Source: DUZB01 sp963747555
GTDB taxonomy: Bacteria > Desulfobacterota > DSM-4660 > Desulfatiglandales > Desulfatiglandaceae
Reading direction: 5' to 3'
Length of the DNA stretch: 64,000 nt
NCBI GenBank assembly: GCA_963747555.1
Contig: CAVVFZ010000035.1
Coordinates: 124,001-188,000, forward strand
How positions within the stretch are numbered: position 1 is the first letter of the stretch; every line of letters starts with the position of its first letter. Positions 36,393-44,383 of the stretch are shown piece after piece. The notes beneath the pieces were generated by a model. It made no database searches and was not told where the DNA came from. It saw only the letters and a list, made by a program, of their open reading frames with translations. The position numbers were made by a program, and so were the translations under genes.

Positions 36393-37772
36393 CTATTTTG
36401 GCAGAAAATAGTCCATTTTTTCAAGCACGGACTCCACCAACCTTTTTTCAACCAGCTCTTCGGAAAAGGCCGCACTCAATGTCAGGGTCTGGTGAAACAT
36501 GGATGCGATGACCGGGAAAAGGGCCGCCAGGGTTGTGGTTCCAACACCGTAAACATGTTCCGGAGCCTGATTGTCAAAGCGAACCCGGGCGGCATCGTAA
36601 CGCCCTCCGGTTGTCAGCACGCATGTTTTGATCCTCCTTTCTCGAAGAAGTCTGCTGGCTCCTCTTCGCAGAAGCTTCTCTGCCAGTCGAAAAGGGATCG
36701 CTTTAAAGACCAGATTGATCCCCGGAAATACGGAGATCAGCGAAATGGAGCGGAGGCCCAGATATTCCTTTTGTGCCTTCATCTGATTTCTTACATGAAC
36801 CACGACCTCATCCAAAGAGGCGTTTTCCGGCGCGTCAAAGCTGACCATGGCTCCACCAAGAACACTGCACATCTTGGCTGGATGGTCTGCAGGCACATAA
36901 CGGCGTAGACTGATCGGAATTAGAATCGGCAACGGCAGGGTTGTGTGCTGTGGAACCGCGGAACGTAAAGCCAGATAATACGAAGCGGCCAGAATATGGA
37001 AGATCGTTACACGATTCTTGCGAATATATCGGGATATGGCTTCCATTCGATCGGGATAGATCCGTTTGGCGTAGGTCAGGCGACGTTCCTTGACTGGCGA
37101 AACAGGGAATTTCCAGCTTCCATTACGTCGTCGATTTTCCCGAACACTGCCCAGGAGATACCGGATAATCTGCATTTGTTGTTTGAGATCAAACCGTTTC
37201 GCGATCTCCTTTACCAATTCACGGTCGGTGTAATTGACGGGCGGGGTATAATCCGGGTCTTCTCCAAGGTTGTTGTAGATATCCGCCAGCAGATACAGGT
37301 ATTCATACATGGAAAACCCGTCGCCGACCATGTGATTCAGTTTAACACACAACCTGTCGCGTTCATTCCGGATCAAAGAGACGTGGATTTGCGGATCGGA
37401 TCGTGGGTCCAGGTGTTTGGTGAGACACGCCTCCAACGCCTCATCAGGGTCTTTTGTTTCCACGAGGGTGAAAAGACCGGGCGTGATGTCCAGGTCTTTG
37501 CGTCGCTGCCAGTAGGGATGATACCAGGCATCGACGAATCGGCAACCAAGAATCGGTTCCGCGTCCACGCTCAGACGTGTGGCCCGACGCAATCGCAGCG
37601 CGTCGAGGCGCCCCGGGAAGTGAACGACGGTATTCACGTAGCCATAGTTCAAGTTGCGCCCCAAATACGCCGCCATGTCAGAGGTGATCGCTTTAAATCG
37701 TCCATCTATCATGGCCGGTCTGGTCTCGGCGTTATATTCGGACGAACTCTTGGTCAAGGATGAAATTGCCAT
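36393..37772 (-). CDS. condensation-domain-like acyltransferase A (PapA/WES-type superfamily)
   Basis: 459 residues. It carries the condensation-superfamily motif as N-H-M-V-G-D-G (His147, Asp151), where the first His of H-H-x3-D-G is Asn but the catalytic second His is kept. The late-domain G-V-G-T-T-T region matches the strand-swap end of such proteins. In bacteria, stand-alone members (PapA5, wax-ester synthases, alcohol acyltransferases) move acyl groups from CoA or ACP to hydroxyls. A paralogue is encoded at 38779-40143 with a sulfotransferase between, so two acylations of one product are plausible. Confidence 0.72.
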   Translation of the reverse strand: MAISSLTKSSSEYNAETRPAMIDGRFKAITSDMAAYLGRNLNYGYVNTVVHFPGRLDALRLRRATRLSVDAEPILGCRFVDAWYHPYWQRRKDLDITPGLFTLVETKDPDEALEACLTKHLDPRSDPQIHVSLIRNERDRLCVKLNHMVGDGFSMYEYLYLLADIYNNLGEDPDYTPPVNYTDRELVKEIAKRFDLKQQMQIIRYLLGSVRENRRRNGSWKFPVSPVKERRLTYAKRIYPDRMEAISRYIRKNRVTIFHILAASYYLALRSAVPQHTTLPLPILIPISLRRYVPADHPAKMCSVLGGAMVSFDAPENASLDEVVVHVRNQMKAQKEYLGLRSISLISVFPGINLVFKAIPFRLAEKLLRRGASRLLRERRIKTCVLTTGGRYDAARVRFDNQAPEHVYGVGTTTLAALFPVIASMFHQTLTLSAAFSEELVEKRLVESVLEKMDYFLPK

Positions 37773-37790
37773 GCAGGCCCGGCCCTCCGT

Positions 37791-38768
37791 TCAGTTTTTG
37801 GTATAACCCTGTTGTTCCATCGATCCCTTTAACTTTCTACAGATTTTTTTCCTGGCCTGTTCCACTTCAGGGAGAAGTCTGTCTGTACGGGGCGCTACCA
37901 TCTTTTCGTAATCGATTGCTTCCCGTGGCGTCAGTTCCAGAAACTGAAATATTCTATGTATAACGGCTCCCGGATCAAGGCAGAAATCCTCATAACGAAG
38001 GGACACATAGGTTTTTTCAGGGAGGGCGCCCAGGGACTGCAGCATCAAACGCTCTGTTTTGACCGCTTGCCAGATCAGGACCTCAAGCATGGGGTGAACC
38101 GGCATGTTCGGAGAGAGCATCTTCCGCATGAATGCACGCATCAGTCCGTTCTTATAGCCCCTTCGCAGCTTTGGAGAAAGTAACGCAAGATAGGGATTTC
38201 CTTCCTTCCAGTTGTTCTGCATGGCTTTCAGTTGAGAATTGATCACATGTACCGGGTGCCGGTAGATAAAGATGAATTTGGCTTCCGGAAAGGTGTTGTG
38301 CAGCATAAGAAATTTCCCACAGTCTACAGGATTCTTCAAGAGCAGAGGCCGCCTCGGTTTGGAAAGAAACTGAATTTTCTTGCAGAATTGGATAAAAAGG
38401 GGCAAATTCTTTTTGGTCAGCCACATAGGTCCCGTGCGTCTGTGCAGAAAAAACCCGTACTCTTCCGGCATATCTGTTCCAACCGGTACGTGATCCATGA
38501 GGCGAGTGGTCAGGCCGGCGGTCTCAAAAAGGGTTTTGATTTGGCTCCGTGCCATTTCTTCCGTTTTTTGAATCCTGTTCTTCAGTAGCTCCTGTTCTTT
38601 CAGGATATGATAAACGGTCACGTAATTGAAACAATCGGTCTTGGCAAGCATGTGATAAAGAATGGTGGTTCCGGAGCGGGCAGCCCCCATGATAAAAACA
38701 GGCCGCAGCTCGATCTCATCCAGCAATTCCAGATATTTGTTGTCGGGCAGATTCATGGTCAAGTCCAC
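37791..38768 (-). CDS. PAPS-dependent sulfotransferase A
   Basis: 325 residues. The 5'-phosphosulfate-binding loop is A-A-R-S-G-T-T (Arg31-Thr35), and the 3'-phosphate motif I-F-I-Y-R-H-P-V-H-V-I-N-S supplies Arg/Ser contacts. This is the Sulfotransfer_1/3 family, which moves sulfate from PAPS to a sugar or lipid hydroxyl. It lies between two condensation-like acyltransferases with gaps of 10 and 18 bases. A second, longer sulfotransferase is at 41551. Confidence 0.85.
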   Translation of the reverse strand: MDLTMNLPDNKYLELLDEIELRPVFIMGAARSGTTILYHMLAKTDCFNYVTVYHILKEQELLKNRIQKTEEMARSQIKTLFETAGLTTRLMDHVPVGTDMPEEYGFFLHRRTGPMWLTKKNLPLFIQFCKKIQFLSKPRRPLLLKNPVDCGKFLMLHNTFPEAKFIFIYRHPVHVINSQLKAMQNNWKEGNPYLALLSPKLRRGYKNGLMRAFMRKMLSPNMPVHPMLEVLIWQAVKTERLMLQSLGALPEKTYVSLRYEDFCLDPGAVIHRIFQFLELTPREAIDYEKMVAPRTDRLLPEVEQARKKICRKLKGSMEQQGYTKN

Positions 38769-38778
38769 TTGCTTCCTT

Positions 38779-40143
38779 CTAAAATCGCAATTCCTGGTCC
38801 ATATGCTTCAGGATGCCGCGGGCAATATCTCCGGGAAGCCATTTTTCCAGGTAATGCATGTTAAAGGTCAAGGTTCCCTTGAAATAACTTGCCACTACTC
38901 CAATGGCCCCCGGAACGCGAAACAGGGGGGAGACGGCATAGGCACTTGTTATTTCTAAATTGCCGAATCGGCCCTTTTCTGCGTCAATTTCTCCCCAGTT
39001 TGTCAGACCGGCTGCGCTGCTCACGCCTGACAGCGGATTTGCCTTGGAGGCGAACGCTTTCTTGATAAAGTGGAACGGCAGAAACCTGACCGCTTTGATT
39101 ATGGGAAAGGTCTCGAGTATGAGAAGAATGGAGCTCAATCCCATGTAGTTCTTCTTAAGCATCTTGTACTGTTCCAGTAGCTGAGATAGGATTTCGTCGA
39201 ACGGCAGGTTCGGTGCGGAATGAACAAAGAGGACCTCTGCGCCGCTATGATTGCACATAATATCTGTCTTTTTTGAAGGAAGATATCTGCGAAGATCCAC
39301 CGTCATGATGATCGGCAAAAGGGCGTTTGGCGGATGGGGCACTACCGATTCCAGTGCTCGAAAAAAAGCAGCGTTCAGGACGAGGTTCACCGAAGAATGA
39401 TGCTTTTCGGCATAGCGCATGATAGTGTCGGTTCTTTCCTGAGGCAATGCAAGGATCACTGTGTCGCTTTTTTCCGATCCTGCGGGATGTGCTGGAAGCT
39501 GCCAGGTTGGGCCGGCTTTCTGAATCTCTCTCATAGGCCAGCGTAGATTTTTCAGAATTGTCAACTTGTCCTTGAATTTTAGCTGCCTTCCGATTCTCTT
39601 ATAGCTGCGGTCGACGCCCAGTTTTGGTTTCGGGACATAGTTCGCATTGTCCCCGAGGCGGCTATAGATTGCTGCCAGAAGATAGATGAGATCTTTCCCG
39701 GCGCTTCCATCGCCGATCATATGGTTCATCCGGATGCAGAGAGTGTCTGCCTCTCCTCGCAAAACAAAAATCTTGAATTGGAGATCCACACGCGGATCAC
39801 TGGATTCTTCAGTGATCCGGGTTAAGTTCGCTTGGAGGTCTTTTGCCGGTGCCAATTGTAGAAAATCTACGTTTCCAAGGTCCTTTCTTCGTTCCCAGTA
39901 GGGGAGAAACCAGTGATCGACAAAACGGCAACCCAGCAGCGGCTCTGCGTCCGCAGCCAAACGGGCAGCTCTGGCAAGCCTTTTTTCATCAATCCGCCCG
40001 TCCAGTGAGAGAATCATGTGAAAGTAGCCTGTATTCACGCCTCTCATACAATAATAGAGACGGTCGGCTATATTTGTTGGAAACCGTAACGGAATCCGAT
40101 CCGCATCCGGTCTGGATTCGGAATTTTTCTGCATGTGGTCCAT
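38779..40143 (-). CDS. condensation-domain-like acyltransferase B
   Basis: The start at 40143 is chosen because GGGAG lies upstream on the minus strand and the alignment with the paralogue at 36393 begins there; an in-frame start exists at 40263. 454 residues, with N-H-M-I-G-D-G (His141, Asp145) and the same G-R-x-D-E-K/A-L-R-L-x-R-A-A/T-R-L opening as its paralogue. It should catalyse transfer of an acyl group to a hydroxyl. It is the first gene of the minus-strand operon, behind the promoter at 40377-40405. Confidence 0.72.
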   Translation of the reverse strand: MDHMQKNSESRPDADRIPLRFPTNIADRLYYCMRGVNTGYFHMILSLDGRIDEKRLARAARLAADAEPLLGCRFVDHWFLPYWERRKDLGNVDFLQLAPAKDLQANLTRITEESSDPRVDLQFKIFVLRGEADTLCIRMNHMIGDGSAGKDLIYLLAAIYSRLGDNANYVPKPKLGVDRSYKRIGRQLKFKDKLTILKNLRWPMREIQKAGPTWQLPAHPAGSEKSDTVILALPQERTDTIMRYAEKHHSSVNLVLNAAFFRALESVVPHPPNALLPIIMTVDLRRYLPSKKTDIMCNHSGAEVLFVHSAPNLPFDEILSQLLEQYKMLKKNYMGLSSILLILETFPIIKAVRFLPFHFIKKAFASKANPLSGVSSAAGLTNWGEIDAEKGRFGNLEITSAYAVSPLFRVPGAIGVVASYFKGTLTFNMHYLEKWLPGDIARGILKHMDQELRF

Positions 40144-40376
40144 AATCGTTTTCTCCCAGTCAAAACTTTTTGTCCGTGTAGAAACAATGTCACGCTGCAG
40201 GATGCTGTTGGCATAAAGTTTGCTTGTCAAGATTTGGTGTTTAAACAGAAAAGAGTCCGGCACTTATTCTGCCCGTTTCAATATCCATGGCGCGTTTTTC
40301 AACAAGACTTGAAGCTGAAGTTTGTGACAGATGTAATGCTGGGTATCGTTGCGACTTGGTTTGTGCATTCCGGGGA

Positions 40377-40405
40377 AGTTTAGATAATTTGTGATAGTGT
40401 GTCAA
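40377..40405 (-). promoter_or_regulatory. sigma70-type promoter of the minus-strand tailoring operon
   Basis: On the minus strand a perfect TTGACA (40400-40405) is followed by a 17-base spacer and TAAACT (40377-40382). It lies about 230 bases upstream of the start at 40143, so the leader is long. Most of the 40144-40577 gap is this leader and the divergent promoter region; no gene is seen in it. Confidence 0.6.
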
Positions 40406-40456
40406 CGACATAAAAGTTGCCATGGATTCTAAAAATCTCAAGAATTGAAATTATCC

Positions 40457-40485
40457 TGGAGTTTGACCAATCCGTGGCCTATAAT
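40457..40485 (+). promoter_or_regulatory. possible promoter of the papain-like protease gene
   Basis: A perfect TATAAT (40480-40485) with a poor -35 match TGGAGT (40457-40462) at 17 bases, 92 bases upstream of the ATG at 40578 and divergent from the minus-strand operon promoter. Confidence 0.35.
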
Positions 40486-40577
40486 TTGATACATGGGAAG
40501 TTTCTTTGTGTGGGAGTCGGATTTTGCGGCTTCTCACAAGACAGTGATATAGATCCTATGACCATAAGGAGGGACAG

Positions 40578-41504
40578 ATGAAAATGGTTGATAAAACCCT
40601 GCTGGCAGGTATTGCATTGGTATTTTCAATTGTGCTTGGTGCTTCGGGGCCGTCTTACGCGGTTGATCTTTCTGAAGTGAAGGAGGCGATACGAAATCAT
40701 GGTGCTCAATGGGTAGCGGGAAAAACAAAGATTTCCGAACTCCCGGCGCAGCTCATGAAGAATCGACTGGGTCTGATTCTTTCTACTCAGGATAAGGAGC
40801 CGGCCGAACCATCCGTTTCGGCCGGCGAATTGCCCTCTTCCTTTGATTGGAGAGACCAGAATGCGGTTACACCGGTAAAAGATCAAGGCAATTGTGGAAG
40901 CTGCTGGGCTTTCGCTTCCATCGCTGCCCTGGAATCGCTGGCCATTATAGAGACGGGCGCGTCGGTTCCCGACTATTCGGAGCAGTTTCCCATTTCCTAT
41001 AATCTATCCAATTTGGGATGCGAAGGGGGCGAGCTGACCAATGCTGCAAATTTCTATAAGAGAATAGGGACAGTCCCTGATACCTGTCTTCCCTACAGGG
41101 GAGATGATCGTAAGCTTCCATTTCCCTGCTCTGAATGGCGAGATGATGTGGCGGGAATAGAAAAGTGGTCCCTTGTCCGGCAAACGGTTGATGCCCTCAA
41201 AGCCGCTGTATACGAAAATCCCATAGCCGTTGGTTATAACATCTATTCTGATTTTCTCTATTATGAAAGTGGTGTTTATGAATATGTGTCCGGCAAACTT
41301 GCCGGAGGGCATGCTGTTCTCATTGTGGGCTGGGACGATGCGGAAGAGTGTTTTATTGTAAAGAACAGTTGGGGGGAAAACTGGGGTGAGAATGGATATT
41401 TCAGGATTGCCTACTCTCAGGTTACAAACCAGGTCCGGTTTGGTATGCAGGCCATTGATTTTGATGGGGCATGGGTGTTGCCGTGGGAAGTTGATCAAAA
41501 CTGA
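40578..41504 (+). CDS. secreted papain-like (C1A) cysteine protease
   Basis: ATG 40578 has a textbook AAGGAGG. 308 residues: signal peptide (L-L-A-G-I-A-L-V-F-S-I-V-L-G, cleavage S-Y-A), a pro-region to about residue 85, and a papain domain from F-D-W-R. The catalytic residues are complete: Gln103, Cys109 (G-N-C-G-S-C-W-A-F), His245 (G-G-H-A-V) and Asn263 (K-N-S-W-G-E-N-W-G). Papain-type enzymes are uncommon in bacteria. It stands alone among lipid and sulfotransferase genes; its substrate cannot be inferred. Confidence 0.93.
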   Translation: MKMVDKTLLAGIALVFSIVLGASGPSYAVDLSEVKEAIRNHGAQWVAGKTKISELPAQLMKNRLGLILSTQDKEPAEPSVSAGELPSSFDWRDQNAVTPVKDQGNCGSCWAFASIAALESLAIIETGASVPDYSEQFPISYNLSNLGCEGGELTNAANFYKRIGTVPDTCLPYRGDDRKLPFPCSEWRDDVAGIEKWSLVRQTVDALKAAVYENPIAVGYNIYSDFLYYESGVYEYVSGKLAGGHAVLIVGWDDAEECFIVKNSWGENWGENGYFRIAYSQVTNQVRFGMQAIDFDGAWVLPWEVDQN

Positions 41505-41550
41505 TGAATGAGGATGGGGAGATTTTGTTACTCAGGGTAATGGACTGCAT

Positions 41551-42750
41551 ATGATCCTTTTTGATTTTAGACTGATGTTTAAAATGTTTTACAGGTCTTT
41601 GTGCGGGGAGGGTAGAAGCCGTGCGCCCCTTACCTTAAAGCGAATGGCCGTTCTTGTTGCTTTTTTCCCTGTTTTCCTTCTGATGGAAATCACAAACCGC
41701 CTCGGTTTTCTCGCGGATAGAATTTTATTTCCCGATTTTAGAAAAATTGAGGTGAAAGCCCCACTCTTTATTGTGGGGTATCCTCGAAGCGGCACGACGT
41801 TTCTGCACCGTCTTTTGGGGAAAGACGAGGAACATGTTTCCCACATGAAAACATGGGAACTGTTTTTGGCGCCATCCATTATTCAGAAAAAAATTTTGAA
41901 ATTTCTGGGACGCATCGACCGAAAGCTGGGAAGTCCCATGTATACATTCATTGTAGCGGTTGAAAGCCACCTTTTAAAAGAATCCCGTAAATTTCACAAA
42001 ATGGGGCTGTTTGAAGCGGAGGAAGATGAGATTATTCTTTCCCATATCTTTGCTTCGGCATTTTTAAATTTCGTTTTTCCCTTTGAGGAAATGGAGCGTT
42101 TTCTGGATTTCGACAGAAAGGTGAATCCCGAAAAGCGAAAACGCATCATGACCTTTTATAAAGAATGTGTGCAGAGACATCTTTTTGCCTTTGGCAAACA
42201 GAAGCATTTTTGTTCCAAGAATCCGGCCTTCAGCGCCAAAATTCAATCGCTCTTCGAAACGTTCCCGGATGCAAGGATTGTTTGTCTGGTTCGCACACCC
42301 TTGGAGGCCGTTCCTTCCGCACTGAGCTTTATGAGTTTTTGCATGCGTTCTTTTAACAGCGATGTAGGCAAAGAAGCAACGGACGGCATCCGGGAAAATA
42401 TTGCCCATTGGTATACCTATCCTCTGGAAAAACTTCCGGATTATCCAGAGGCGAACTGGGCGATTGAAGATTACCGGAATCTTACAAAAGACCCCGCGGA
42501 GACCGTAAAAAGGCTTTACGGGCACTTCGGGTTGGAGATGTCAGCGAAATATCTTGAGGTGCTCAGGCGGGAAATGGAAATGGAAAAAAAATACAGGAGC
42601 TACCATCATTATCGCCTCGATGAATTCGGTCTTACGGAAGCCGATATCTTGTCGGAGTATGCACCCATCTTCAAGCAGTTCGCGTTTTCCACCAATACCC
42701 AAGTGGACTATAAGCCCCTTGAAAACAACCATGCGATATCTGGTATTTAA
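41551..42750 (+). CDS. sulfotransferase B (Sulfotransfer_3 type)
   Basis: 399 residues. A hydrophobic N-terminal segment (M-A-V-L-V-A-F-F-P-V-F-L-L) precedes G-Y-P-R-S-G-T-T-F-L-H-R (the PAPS loop, Pro78-Thr83), and C-L-V-R-T-P-L-E-A-V-P-S-A is the 3'-phosphate site. It is longer than sulfotransferase A, with a large helical insert, and is not a close paralogue. It follows the protease gene by 46 bases. Together with A it suggests a doubly sulfated product, or sulfation of both lipid and glycan. Confidence 0.85.
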   Translation: MILFDFRLMFKMFYRSLCGEGRSRAPLTLKRMAVLVAFFPVFLLMEITNRLGFLADRILFPDFRKIEVKAPLFIVGYPRSGTTFLHRLLGKDEEHVSHMKTWELFLAPSIIQKKILKFLGRIDRKLGSPMYTFIVAVESHLLKESRKFHKMGLFEAEEDEIILSHIFASAFLNFVFPFEEMERFLDFDRKVNPEKRKRIMTFYKECVQRHLFAFGKQKHFCSKNPAFSAKIQSLFETFPDARIVCLVRTPLEAVPSALSFMSFCMRSFNSDVGKEATDGIRENIAHWYTYPLEKLPDYPEANWAIEDYRNLTKDPAETVKRLYGHFGLEMSAKYLEVLRREMEMEKKYRSYHHYRLDEFGLTEADILSEYAPIFKQFAFSTNTQVDYKPLENNHAISGI

Positions 42751-42847
42751 TACATAATCCCTCTATGGGACAAGACAAATCAAGGCGGAACCTACTCGGG
42801 GAACAATGGTCCGCCTGCGCAATGGGGCTTTGGATTTGGCTCAGCCA

Positions 42848-43234
42848 TCATGGTAGGGCATTGATCAGGGCATCTCTCACCTGAGTCTTCTGTTCGGCGG
42901 TAAGATCTCTATTTTTATCTAACGTTCTTTTTATGTTGGCGTCCAGCCTTTCTTTCTGTTCGGGCGAGAGGTCTTTCAGCCGATCGACAGAATTTTGTAC
43001 CCCGGTCATGATTTTCTTTTTTTGCTCATCGGTCAAGCCTTGCACTTTATCCACGGCGGCCTGCGTTTCATTTCTGATTTTGTCTCTTTCTTCGGGAGAG
43101 AGCTGTTGCCTGTACGCCTGGCGGTCCTGATGCATCCTCTTTATGCTTTCCTGTTGACTTTCCGCCAACGCCGGCAGGCACCCTGCGAAGATAAAAGTAA
43201 ACGCCAAAAAAATACCCAGCTTTCTTTTTTCCAT
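42848..43234 (-). CDS. small exported protein with four 22-residue helical repeats
   Basis: Start at 43234: AGGAGG upstream, and a signal peptide follows (K-L-G-I-F-L-A-F-T-F-I-F-A-G-C); the A-G-C could be a lipoprotein site, though the position before is Phe. The mature protein is charged and helical and made of four tandem units opening L-S/T-x-E-x-K/R (L-S-P-E-E-R, L-T-D-E-Q-K, L-S-P-E-Q-K, L-T-A-E-Q-K), spaced exactly 22 residues. 128 residues in all. It resembles Spy/CpxP-like or coiled-coil periplasmic proteins only in style. Function unknown. Confidence 0.75.
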   Translation of the reverse strand: MEKRKLGIFLAFTFIFAGCLPALAESQQESIKRMHQDRQAYRQQLSPEERDKIRNETQAAVDKVQGLTDEQKKKIMTGVQNSVDRLKDLSPEQKERLDANIKRTLDKNRDLTAEQKTQVRDALINALP

Positions 43235-43459
43235 ACGGCTTACCCTCCTGACAGTAAATTTTCTTTTGGCTATAGATCCTCTATAGTTAACCATCTTGGG
43301 GGCTGTGGCGCAATAAAAATTTGCAGTCACGGATGATGTGCATGGCTCTTATGGCACTGGGAATATGCTTTTGACTCTCTGTGTGTTTTCTGTTATGGAG
43401 AACTTGCCTTAGAATTTGCCGATGGGATTAGAATTGCAGGGGATGGAGGACAGGGAGCT

Positions 43460-44383
43460 ATGGAAAGGCATTCAAGGATTTTTGTGGCGGGCCACAGGGG
43501 GCTAGCAGGATCGGCTATCGTGAGGAAGCTCAGATCACAGGAGTATGAAAACCTCATACTCAGGACACATGAGGAGTTGGACCTCAAAAGGCAAAAACAG
43601 GTGGAGGCTTTTTTTGAAAAGGAGAGGCCTGACTATGTATTCCTGGCGGCTGCAAAGGTCGGTGGTATATTGGCCAATTCGACATTTCCTGCGGAGTTTA
43701 TCTACAACAATTTGGTCATTGAGACGAATGTTGTTCACGCATCCTATCTTTATGACGTAAAAAAGCTCCTCTTTTTAGGAAGTTCCTGTATCTACCCGAA
43801 AGATTGTCCTCAACCCATGAAGGAGGAGTACCTTCTTTCCGGTTATCTGGAGCCTACCAACGAACCTTATGCAGTGGCCAAGATTGCCGGAATAAAGATG
43901 TGTCAGTCATATAATTTGCAGTATGGAACGCGCTTTATCAGCGCCATGCCGACTAATCTATATGGCCCCGGCGACAACTTTGATTTACAGACATCACACG
44001 TGCTCCCTGCCCTGATCAGGAAGTTTCACGAGGCAAAGATGAGAAATGATCTTTCAGTGGAAGTCTGGGGCACGGGAACGCCGCTGCGAGAATTCCTCTA
44101 TGTGGATGATCTGGCAGATGCCTGCCTATTTTTGATGAATCATTACGAGGAAAACAGTACCATCAATGTAGGGGTTGGAAGAGACCAGACCATTCGTGAA
44201 CTGTCCGAAATCATTCGCAAAGTAATTGGGTTTGAAGGGGATCTCAGGTTTGACCACACCAAGCCCGATGGTACTATGCTTAAGCGTCTGGATATTTCCA
44301 GATTAACCGGCCTTGGCTGGCAGGCAAAGACGCCATTGGAGGAAGGGGTGAGGAAGACATATCAATGGTATTTGGAACATTGA
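43460..44383 (+). CDS. fcl: GDP-L-fucose synthase
   Basis: 307 residues of the NAD(P)-dependent extended SDR type. The cofactor motif G-H-R-G-L-A-G-S (residues 11-18), S-S-C-I-Y-P-K, and the catalytic pair in Y-A-V-A-K, with N-L-Y-G-P-G-D-N-F, are those of GDP-4-keto-6-deoxymannose epimerase-reductase (Fcl/WcaG). It makes GDP-fucose for the glycan cluster that follows. The usual partner gene gmd is not in the window. The stop overlaps the next start (TGATG), so it is coupled to the membrane protein gene. Confidence 0.92.
   Translation: MERHSRIFVAGHRGLAGSAIVRKLRSQEYENLILRTHEELDLKRQKQVEAFFEKERPDYVFLAAAKVGGILANSTFPAEFIYNNLVIETNVVHASYLYDVKKLLFLGSSCIYPKDCPQPMKEEYLLSGYLEPTNEPYAVAKIAGIKMCQSYNLQYGTRFISAMPTNLYGPGDNFDLQTSHVLPALIRKFHEAKMRNDLSVEVWGTGTPLREFLYVDDLADACLFLMNHYEENSTINVGVGRDQTIRELSEIIRKVIGFEGDLRFDHTKPDGTMLKRLDISRLTGLGWQAKTPLEEGVRKTYQWYLEH

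Noticed and set aside
36996..37763. 255-codon plus-strand open frame
   Set aside because: Antisense to the condensation-like gene A and without recognisable features.
42784..42820. Hairpin AGGCGGA/TCCGCCT after the second sulfotransferase gene
   Set aside because: The loop is over 20 bases and no T-run follows, so it is not supported as a terminator.
43371..43399. TTGACT-N17-TATGGA upstream of fcl
   Set aside because: The -10 match is too poor to call a promoter.
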